Source of the DNA: Mesorhizobium erdmanii USDA 3471
Lineage (GTDB): Bacteria; Pseudomonadota; Alphaproteobacteria; Rhizobiales; Rhizobiaceae
DNA: 64,000 nt
Assembly (NCBI RefSeq): GCF_000472705.1
Contig: NZ_AXAE01000024.1
Span: forward strand, 80,274-144,273
Reading direction: 5' to 3'
The translations under genes were made by a program, and so were the position numbers. A model generated the notes under the pieces. It was not told the DNA's origin and did no database searches. It saw nothing but the letters and a program-made list of their open reading frames with translations. Shown piece by piece: positions 58,094-64,000 of this stretch (its first letter is position 1; the number at the start of each line of letters is the position of its first letter).

Positions 58094-59781
58094 CACAGTG
58101 ACTCCAGGAATTTGACCAGCGCATCACGCTCGCCCGCATTGGCGGCGGCAAAGCGGTCGCGCGCGCTCTGCGCCTCGCCACCATGCCACAGGATCGCCTC
58201 GGTCAGGCTGCGCGCGCGGCCATCGTGCAGAAAGAAGGAATTGCCGTTGACGGTCTGGGTGAGGCCGATCCCCCACAGCGGCGGGGTGCGCCACTCGCTG
58301 CCCGTCGCATCGCCCACCGACTGGCCGTCGGCAAGGTCCGGCCCCATGTCGTGCAGCAGGAAATCGGAATAGGGCCAGATCAGCTGGAAGGCCTGCGCCT
58401 TGTTGGGCGCATCGCGACGAGTAACGAATTTCGGCGTGTGGCAGGAAGCGCAGCCGATCTCATAAAAGACCTTCTTGCCGGCCAGCACATCAGGCGCAGC
58501 GAGATCGCGGCGCGCCGGTACGGCAAGGTTCTGCGAATAGAAGATGACGAGATCCATCACGGGTGACGGCGCCTCGACCTGACCCAGGCGCGCCTGCACG
58601 CCGTTCGGCATTGCGAGGCATTTTGCTTCGGCGGCGGTGCAATCGCCCCAATGTTTCGGCTCTTCCGGTGTCGAGATGCCGATGTCGCCGGCAAAGGCAT
58701 CCGCCGCCTGCTGGCGGATCAACGCGGTCTGCGCCTTCCAGCCGAAACGGCCAAGCGTCAACTCCCCGCTATGGCTGTCGCGCACGATGTTCGGTTTGCC
58801 GGAAATCCCGCCACCATCACGATCATCCGGGTCAGCGTGAGCGAGAATGTCAGCTGGAGCGATCTGCTCTATCAGGCCAAGGCCGATCATTGGCGGTGTC
58901 AGGCGCGGCGATAGCGTCGTGCGCGTATCGAGCGGCCCGTAGCCGAGCTCGGTGACGGAGTAGCTGGGCTTGCGCAGGAAAACCACGGCGCCATCCGTCA
59001 GTTCCACCTTACGTTCCTGATAATCGACATGCATGCGGCCTTCGCCGCGCAGTCCGGGCACCGCCAGCTCCTGCAACTGCGCTCCATAGACGGGATCGGG
59101 GAAATTGAGCAGTCGATGGCCGGCGATGGCTGCCTTCTCTTCAGCACTACTCGCCTCCCGCGCGAGCCGCAGGAACATCGAGGTGGTGCCGGCATCGCCT
59201 TGCGGCGGACGGCCGCGGCCGTCCTTCAGATGACAGTTCTGGCAGGCGCGTTCGTTGAACAGCGGACCAAGCCCGTCCGACGCCTGTGTCGAGGATGGCG
59301 ACGACACCCAGTTCTTGCGAAACAAAGCGTTGCCGAGCTTGAAGGTGCCCTCTTCCTCGAAGGTGAGGTTGGCCGAGGATTGCGAGAAGGCGTCGCGGCC
59401 GACGTCTTTCTCAGATGTGCCGGCACCACCTTGCATCAACTCGAACGGCTCGGGTCTGGAGAAATCCGTGGTTGGCCTGGTGACGGCGGTGACACGCGCC
59501 TGATCCTTGGCATTGAGGTCGCTGCGCACAGTGGTGAGCCCCGCCGGCTGAAGGTCGCCGGCAATCGCGGACGATGTCAGCGCCAACACAAGAGCAATTC
59601 CAGGAAAGGTGTGAAACGGTCTTCCCGGGAAAAGCGCATAGCCCTTTCCCTTGGGAATCGCGCCAAAACAAGAAGTTGGAATGGTGTAGCGCCGACGAGC
59701 CGGTACGGCTGGTCTTTTCAGGAGAGGCGGCGAGCCGGCGGCCCGCCGCAAGCGGCGCAAGAATTCTAAGAGGCGCCGCAT
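58093..59781 (-). CDS. Di-heme oxidoreductase (DUF1111 / thiol oxidoreductase-like) with repeat-derived N-terminus
   Basis: Predicted periplasmic c-type cytochrome related to MauG-like proteins. Both haem sites are intact: CQNCH (180-184) and CASCH (444-448). Other family motifs are LGPLFNERAC, ELGYGPLDTRT and NSFFLHDGRARSLTEAILWH. The only ATG in frame is 59781. Residues ~32-62 are encoded by a family A dispersed repeat, and the hydrophobic part of a signal peptide (IALVLALTSSAIAGD) begins right after it. Export from this start is therefore uncertain. Length is 562 residues from this start; the mature domain begins near 76. Confidence 0.85.
   Translation of the reverse strand: MRRLLEFLRRLRRAAGSPPLLKRPAVPARRRYTIPTSCFGAIPKGKGYALFPGRPFHTFPGIALVLALTSSAIAGDLQPAGLTTVRSDLNAKDQARVTAVTRPTTDFSRPEPFELMQGGAGTSEKDVGRDAFSQSSANLTFEEEGTFKLGNALFRKNWVSSPSSTQASDGLGPLFNERACQNCHLKDGRGRPPQGDAGTTSMFLRLAREASSAEEKAAIAGHRLLNFPDPVYGAQLQELAVPGLRGEGRMHVDYQERKVELTDGAVVFLRKPSYSVTELGYGPLDTRTTLSPRLTPPMIGLGLIEQIAPADILAHADPDDRDGGGISGKPNIVRDSHSGELTLGRFGWKAQTALIRQQAADAFAGDIGISTPEEPKHWGDCTAAEAKCLAMPNGVQARLGQVEAPSPVMDLVIFYSQNLAVPARRDLAAPDVLAGKKVFYEIGCASCHTPKFVTRRDAPNKAQAFQLIWPYSDFLLHDMGPDLADGQSVGDATGSEWRTPPLWGIGLTQTVNGNSFFLHDGRARSLTEAILWHGGEAQSARDRFAAANAGERDALVKFLESL
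59594..59686. repeat. Dispersed palindromic repeat, family A copy 4, inside a coding frame
   Basis: Same orientation as copy 1 (20546): GCAATTCCAGGAAAGGTGTG, CTTCCCGGGAAAAGCGCATA, CCCTTGGGAATCGC, CCAAAACAA. It lies within the 5' part of the di-heme oxidoreductase frame and keeps it open. Confidence 0.8.
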
Positions 59782-59793
59782 TCCTGCATGCCT

Positions 59794-60279
59794 TTACTCC
59801 GCCTCGTTGGCCGGGTCGGCGTTGAGCTGGCCATACTTCTCCTCGCCGATCGAGGCGAGCAGGTCGAGCTGCGTCTCGAGGAAGTCGATGTGACCTTCCT
59901 CGTCAGCCAGCAGATCCTCGAACAGCTTCATCGTCACGTAGTCGCCCACTTCGTGGCAGATCTCGCGCGAACGCTTGTAGGCAGTGCGCGCGTCATATTC
60001 GCCGGCAAGGTCGGATTCGAGCACTTCCTTGACGTTCTGCCCGATGCGCAGCGGCGCCACGGACTGCAGGTTCGGATGGCCTTCAAGGAAGATGATACGG
60101 GCGATGAGCCTGTCGGCATGATGCATTTCCTCGATCGATTCCGCCCGCTCCTTCTTTGCGAGCTTGGTGTATCCCCAGTCCTCCAGCAGACGGAAATGCA
60201 CCCAATATTGGTTGACGGCACCGAGTTCCAGAAAGAGCGCCTCGTTAAGCCGCTCGATGATCTGACTTTCGCCTTTCAT
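59794..60279 (-). CDS. bfr: Bacterioferritin
   Basis: 24-mer haem-containing iron-storage protein. ATG 60279 gives the normal 161 residues. All ferroxidase ligands are visible at canonical positions: Glu18, Glu51, His54, Glu94, Glu127 and His130, as is the haem ligand Met52 (ESIEEMHHADRLI). Its start lies inside the end of bfd. It ends 12 bases before the di-heme oxidoreductase ATG. Confidence 0.98.
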   Translation of the reverse strand: MKGESQIIERLNEALFLELGAVNQYWVHFRLLEDWGYTKLAKKERAESIEEMHHADRLIARIIFLEGHPNLQSVAPLRIGQNVKEVLESDLAGEYDARTAYKRSREICHEVGDYVTMKLFEDLLADEEGHIDFLETQLDLLASIGEEKYGQLNADPANEAE

Positions 60280-60556
60280 GGATTCTGCTCCCGTATTGGA
60301 CGCGCAGGCCTCTGACGCGATCCAGGTGTGAAACGATATCCACGCCGCTCGCCTCCGAGCGGGCGTGGTAATTTTCGGTGACCCGAATGATCGTTTCCAC
60401 CACATTCGGGAAGCAGCCGCAACAGCGACCGCGCTTTTGCATCGTGTGGTAGATTTTTGCCGGCACAATCAGTTGCCAGGGATCCTGGTCCAGCAGCCCG
60501 ATGATCGTCTGCTCGATCTCCTTCTCCGTGATGATGTTGCAATGGCAGATCAGCAT
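60245..60556 (-). CDS. bfd: Bacterioferritin-associated ferredoxin (Bfd)
   Basis: Small [2Fe-2S] protein that reduces the bacterioferritin core to release iron. The cluster ligands are Cys4, Cys6, Cys45 and Cys48 (LICHCN; RGRCCGCFPNVVE), the Bfd spacing. The protein is 103 residues, longer than E. coli Bfd (64) because of a basic C-terminal tail whose codons overlap the first 35 bases of bfr. That overlap makes coupled synthesis likely. Confidence 0.93.
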   Translation of the reverse strand: MLICHCNIITEKEIEQTIIGLLDQDPWQLIVPAKIYHTMQKRGRCCGCFPNVVETIIRVTENYHARSEASGVDIVSHLDRVRGLRVQYGSRIHERRKSDHRAA

Positions 60557-60663
60557 TTACAGTGCTCGGATGGCTGACGGCGCCTCCCGCGCCGTGTGGC
60601 TTAATTTTCTGCCGGAACCCTATTCCGAAGCCGATCGCGCGGCTCCGGATCGGGCTCCAGGCC

Positions 60664-61953
60664 TTACTTGAACACCTTGTCGGGTGCGTCGAGGCTGTCG
60701 GAACCCTCGAAGGCGATGGCATTGAGTTTCAGCGAGCCGACGGCGCGTTCGATCGACTTGGTCTGGTCGATCAGCGCGTCGATCGCTGCCTGCACCGTCG
60801 CATTGCCCTCGGTGTTGCCCTCGGCGATCTGCTGGTCATAGGCCTCGCCGGCCTCGGCCCGCGCCTTGATCGCCTCCATCTTGGCGACGGTGACATCGAG
60901 TTTGTCGGACAGTTCCTTGTCGATCGCCGGATCAGCCGCCTTGACCATGTCATGCACCGAAGGTCCAGAAACCACCGTGCCATCGAGGCGTGTGTAACTG
61001 GCGAGGTAGGCGGCACGAATGCCGATGGCGTCATAGAGATGCGAATTGTGGGTGTTGTCGGAGAAGCAGTCCTGCTCCTCTTCCGGATCGTGCAGCAACA
61101 GGCCGAGCTTCATGCGCTCGCCCGCCAGTTCACCATAGGACAGCGAACCCATGCCGGTGAGGATGACAGATATCGCCGTGTTCGGCTCGCCATCGACCAG
61201 GTTCTTGCGCGCCGCGCCGTCTTCCTTCCAGTTTCCGACCATTTCCTGCAGGTCCGAAACCAGAAGCGTGCTGGCCGACTTCAGATACTCGGCCCGGCGG
61301 TCGCAATTGCCGCCGGTGCAGTTCTTGAGGTCGTAGTCGGTGTAGGGGCGCTCGCCGGCGCCCGGGCCGGTGCCGTGCAGATCCTGGCCCCAGAGCAGGA
61401 ATTCGATGGCGTGATAGCCGGTGGCGACATTGGCCTCGATCCCGCCGGCCTCCTGCAGCGTGCCGGACAGGAACTCCGGCGAAAGCTTCGAGGCGTCGAC
61501 CTTCTTGCCGTTGATCTCGATTTCCTTGTTGGCGATCACATTGGCCGTATAGAGCGAATTCGCGTCCGACTCTGTGCCATAGCTTTTGGCGACATAGTCG
61601 ATCAGGCCTTCGTCCAGCGGCCAGGAATTCACCTTGCCTTCCCAATCATCGACGATCTTGTTGCCGAAGCGATAGACCTCGGTCTGCTGGTAGGGCACGC
61701 GCGATGCCTTCCAGGCGTCGCGCGCAGCGCCGAGGGTTTCAGCCGACGGATTGGCAAGCAACGCATCGACTGCCTTGTCGAGCGCCTGCGCCGTGGTCAG
61801 CGAATCCTCATATTTGGCGAGCCCGATATCGGCATAGGTCTTGATAACCGCTTTCGCATCGGTTTCCGCCCTGGCAGGCAGCACGAACACCGCCGCCGTC
61901 AGCAGCGCCGTGGCACCAATTGCCGCAAGCCTGCAGCCATATCGTGCTGTCAT
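60664..61953 (-). CDS. Imelysin-family iron-regulated protein (IrpA-like), first gene of the iron cluster
   Basis: A 429-residue exported protein. ATG 61953 has GGAG about ten bases upstream; the signal peptide ends PARAET. The M75 imelysin domain includes KASRVPYQQTEVYRFGNKIV, WPLDEGLIDYVAKSYGTESD and the intact GxHxxE motif GYHAIEFLLWGQD (His181, Glu184), plus Cys-containing loops (LKNCTGGNCDRR; EEEQDCFSDNTHNSH). Family members are iron-regulated and thought to bind iron in the periplasm. An ICE palindrome lies about 250 bases upstream. Confidence 0.92.
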   Translation of the reverse strand: MTARYGCRLAAIGATALLTAAVFVLPARAETDAKAVIKTYADIGLAKYEDSLTTAQALDKAVDALLANPSAETLGAARDAWKASRVPYQQTEVYRFGNKIVDDWEGKVNSWPLDEGLIDYVAKSYGTESDANSLYTANVIANKEIEINGKKVDASKLSPEFLSGTLQEAGGIEANVATGYHAIEFLLWGQDLHGTGPGAGERPYTDYDLKNCTGGNCDRRAEYLKSASTLLVSDLQEMVGNWKEDGAARKNLVDGEPNTAISVILTGMGSLSYGELAGERMKLGLLLHDPEEEQDCFSDNTHNSHLYDAIGIRAAYLASYTRLDGTVVSGPSVHDMVKAADPAIDKELSDKLDVTVAKMEAIKARAEAGEAYDQQIAEGNTEGNATVQAAIDALIDQTKSIERAVGSLKLNAIAFEGSDSLDAPDKVFK

Positions 61954-62386
61954 TATCGCTCTCCAGTTTTTTGGGAATTCCATAAAAGGCGCGCGCGGCG
62001 ACCGGCGCGAGGCCATGTGCATGCCACCTGCCAAAAGGCGTGCCGCTCTGTCGCGCGGTTCAGGGAAGAAAGACACCAAAATGCCTCCAATCGAACGGGT
62101 TCAAGGCCCAGACATCAAAGGGATGCGCCAATGCGCAGGCTTCCATAAAGCTTCGACGCCGATGGAAGTCAATGAAAATCGACAGGAAAATCCAATTGAA
62201 ACAATAGTTTAGAATTATTCTAAACTAGAATGCTCAACTTTACACCTTTGCTGCACCGAGCTGACTTCGGAACTGTATGATTGACAGCCGCCATTCCGGG
62301 TGCGACCCGCAAACGCCGTCTTGCGGCGGCGTCAGACAATTGCCACCTGGTGAGGCGTCCTAGAATCGAATCGGGATTGGAATGCG
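61954..62386. promoter_or_regulatory. 433-base divergent regulatory region between the imelysin and reductase genes
   Basis: No gene is supported. It contains the ICE palindrome at 62205-62227 within an A/T-rich stretch (62165-62245), and TTGACA at 62281-62286 without a matching -10. Both the iron cluster (minus) and the FAD reductase (plus) are probably expressed from it. Confidence 0.5.
62205..62227. promoter_or_regulatory. ICE box (Irr operator)
   Basis: A perfect palindrome with 11-base arms around a single T (TAGTTTAGAAT, T, ATTCTAAACTA). The core TTTAGAA-N3-TTCTAAA is the iron control element bound by Irr in rhizobia. It lies about 250 bases before the first imelysin and 160 before the reductase gene. 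Confidence 0.85.
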
Positions 62387-63640
62387 ATGAAGAACGGCGT
62401 GGTCATTGTCGGTGCGGGTCATGCGGGCGTGCAGGCGGCCGCCAGTCTGCGCGAGGACGGCTATGACGGACCGGTGATCCTGATCAGTGACGAGAACGAG
62501 CTGCCCTACCACAAGCCGCCGCTGTCGAAGACCTTCATCAAGGATGCCGAGGCCAAACCGCAGCCCTTGCGTGGCGAGGCCTTTTATACCGGCAGCGCCA
62601 TCGACTACCGGGCGGGCGTTCGGATCGAGCGTATCGATGCCGGCGGACGCCGCCTGGAAATATCGGGCGGCGGTGCGCTCGCCTTCGACCATCTGATCCT
62701 GGCAACCGGATCGCGCCCGCGTGTCCTGCCACTGCCCGGCTCGGACCTGTTCGGCGTCTTGTCGCTGCGCTCGCTTGCCGATGCGCGGCTGATCCGGGAC
62801 TTGAGCGTGCGTAGCCAGGATGTCGTCATCCTCGGCGGTGGCTTTATCGGGCTGGAAATCGCCGCGACGCTGCGCGCGGCCGGCCGCACGGTAACGGTGG
62901 TGGAAGCGGTCGACCGGCTGCTCGGCCGCGCCGTGGCACCGTTGGTGGCGAGCCATGTCCGGCACAGGCTGGAAGCGGCAGGCGTGCGCATCCTCACCGG
63001 CACCTCGATTGCAAGGCTCGAAGGCGAAAACGGCCATGCCACGGCCGCGATCACCTCGTCAGGCGAAAGGCTGCCGGCGCGCATGGTTATCGTCGGCATC
63101 GGCGCCGTGCCGAATGTCGAACTGGCGCAAGATGCCGGCCTTGCCATCGCCAACGGCATCCGCGTCGATCACCAGATGCGCAGCTCGGTGCCGGAAATCC
63201 TGGCCATCGGCGACGCCGCGTCCTACCGGCACTGGTTCACCGGCGGCGACGTGCGGCTGGAATCGGTGCAGAACGCCACCGACCAGGCGCGCCTCGCGGC
63301 CCGCACGATATCAGGCCACGCGGACGCCTATTCGGCGGTACCATGGTTCTGGTCGGACATTGGCGACATGAAGCTGCAGATGGTCGGGCTGACCGCCGGC
63401 GGCGACAGCCATGTCGTGCTCGGCGACCTGCCCGACAACAAGTTCTCGATCTACCACTATGCCGGCGACCGGATGCTCGGCATCGAATCGGTCAACCGCC
63501 CCGGCGACCACATGCTCGGCCGCAAGATGCTCGGCGCCGGCTTCTCACCGACGCCGCAGATGGTCGCGGCGGGACCGGATGGGTTGAAGGCGGCGCTGGC
63601 CGCGTTTCAACAGGGTGAACCTGCAAAGGCGGTTGGGTAG
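62387..63640 (+). CDS. FAD-dependent NAD(P)H:ferredoxin/rubredoxin reductase-type oxidoreductase
   Basis: A 417-residue flavoprotein of the pyridine-nucleotide disulfide oxidoreductase fold, like ferredoxin reductases of oxygenase systems (CamA/ThcD type). FAD site: VVIVGAGHAGVQAAASLRED; second strand PYHKPPLSK. NAD site: VVILGGGFIGLEIAATLRAA. C-terminal FAD contact: ILAIGDAASY. A reductase C-domain follows (VPWFWSDIGDMKLQMVGL). No Cys-x4-Cys redox pair. No ferredoxin or P450 gene is next to it; sharing the gap with the ICE box raises the chance that it reduces Bfd or another iron protein. Confidence 0.88.
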   Translation: MKNGVVIVGAGHAGVQAAASLREDGYDGPVILISDENELPYHKPPLSKTFIKDAEAKPQPLRGEAFYTGSAIDYRAGVRIERIDAGGRRLEISGGGALAFDHLILATGSRPRVLPLPGSDLFGVLSLRSLADARLIRDLSVRSQDVVILGGGFIGLEIAATLRAAGRTVTVVEAVDRLLGRAVAPLVASHVRHRLEAAGVRILTGTSIARLEGENGHATAAITSSGERLPARMVIVGIGAVPNVELAQDAGLAIANGIRVDHQMRSSVPEILAIGDAASYRHWFTGGDVRLESVQNATDQARLAARTISGHADAYSAVPWFWSDIGDMKLQMVGLTAGGDSHVVLGDLPDNKFSIYHYAGDRMLGIESVNRPGDHMLGRKMLGAGFSPTPQMVAAGPDGLKAALAAFQQGEPAKAVG

Positions 63641-63682
63641 ATGACATCCTAGGTCAAACGTCAATTTCGACGTCTGCGCTGC

Positions 63683-63720
63683 CTCTCATCCGCCTGCCGG
63701 CACCTTCTCCCCATATAGTG
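63683..63720. repeat. Truncated dispersed repeat (family D) interrupted by the IS
   Basis: CTCATCCGCCTGCCGGCACC and TTCTCCCCATATAGTG match the left arm of a common rhizobial palindrome, whose right arm (GGGGAGAAGG) is missing because the IS begins at this point. The identification as a known repeat rests on memory of related genomes. Confidence 0.5.
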
Positions 63721-64000
63721 TGTTTGGACCGGAGACATCGCGAACAGGTGTTCGGAGACATCGCGAACAGTTTCTTGCGTTTGGCGCAGGAGATTCGGGA
63801 TGCCGTTCGGGGACAGAAGCGTGGTGAGCCAGAGACTGGAATTTGTCCGATTGGCGTCGATGGAGGGCGCGAATGTAAGCGCGCTTTGCCGACAGTTCGG
63901 GATCGGGCGGACGTGCGGCCATAAGCTGATCGCCCGCTATCTTTCGGAAGGCGAAGCCGGGCTTGTGGAGCGCTCCCGGCGTCCTCGATCGAGCCCGAGC
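63721..64000 (+). mobile_element. Left part of an IS481-family insertion sequence
   Basis: Begins near 63721 (TGTTTGGACCGGAGACATCG), the likely terminal inverted repeat. An 18-base unit (CGGAGACATCGCGAACAG) is present twice, at 63730-63747 and 63753-63770, a pattern of transposase-binding ends. The transposase gene starts inside it and runs off the window, so the right end and target duplication cannot be seen. Confidence 0.75.
63800..64000 (+). CDS. IS481-family transposase, N-terminal part
   Basis: ATG 63800, open to the last base (67 residues). The helix-turn-helix of IS481/IS3-type transposases is clear: RLEFVRLASMEGANVSALCR, QFGIGRTCGHKLIARYLSEG, EAGLVERSRRPRSSPS. The DDE catalytic core would lie beyond the window edge. 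Whether the gene is intact cannot be judged. Confidence 0.85.
   Translation, partial: MPFGDRSVVSQRLEFVRLASMEGANVSALCRQFGIGRTCGHKLIARYLSEGEAGLVERSRRPRSSPS

Noticed and set aside
63730..63770. Two 18-base direct repeats as a CRISPR fragment
   Set aside because: Only two units with a 5-base spacer, located at the end of an IS481-type element.

Overview
The window reads as a chromosomal segment of a Rhizobiales alphaproteobacterium, most likely Mesorhizobium or a close relative. The grounds are high G+C, a rhizobial Irr regulator next to fabA-fabB-fabI, a PraR-type regulator beside metK, dnaA lying after mutM-ech-rpsT, and several families of short rhizobial-type palindromic repeats between genes. 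Genus assignment is inference; no rRNA gene is present.

Layout. 1-1175: 5' part of a leucyl aminopeptidase. 1.3-13.5 kb: a nearly complete Tad/Flp pilus island (TadD lipoprotein, TadC, TadB, CpaF/TadA, CpaE/TadZ, CpaD, CpaC secretin, CpaB, CpaA prepilin peptidase, one Flp pilin, a secretin-N-like protein and two TadE-like pseudopilins). 13.5-18 kb: a PhnD-like binding protein, deoB, mutM, an enoyl-CoA hydratase and rpsT. 18-24.5 kb: dnaA, dnaN, recF, a MoeB/ThiF-type enzyme and a GNAT acetyltransferase. 24.6-31.8 kb: a 2-hydroxyacid dehydrogenase, an SH3 protein, DUF4260, irr divergent from fabA-fabB-fabI, and a degenerate-GGDEF/EAL protein. 31.8-44.1 kb: an RsmC-like methyltransferase, pnp-rpsO, corA, and the rimP-nusA-ylxR-infB-rbfA-truB translation operon. 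44.4-55.8 kb: a 54-aa protein, trmB, metK, praR-like regulator, lnt, VOC protein, corC-like, ybeY, phoH, miaB, a PlsC-family acyltransferase (possibly OlsA), rimI and tsaB. 55.9-62.2 kb: a one-strand iron cluster (imelysin, bfd, bfr, di-heme oxidoreductase, second imelysin, DUF1513) headed by a perfect Irr-type ICE palindrome. 62.4-63.6 kb: an FAD/NAD reductase. 63.7 kb to the end: the left part of an IS481-type element.

The most interesting unit is the iron cluster. Irr itself is encoded 35 kb away in the same window, and the imelysin/di-heme/DUF1513 proteins have no settled biochemical role. The di-heme gene also appears to have lost its native start: a dispersed repeat encodes about 30 residues of its predicted N-terminus. 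Other points worth a look are intrinsic-terminator-like hairpins between the predicted promoter and the start codon of rimP-nusA-infB and of metK, a hairpin-dense rpsO-pnp leader, DnaA-box-like sites before dnaA, and CtrA-like half-site pairs before three tad units. I saw no tRNA, rRNA, CRISPR array or prophage.
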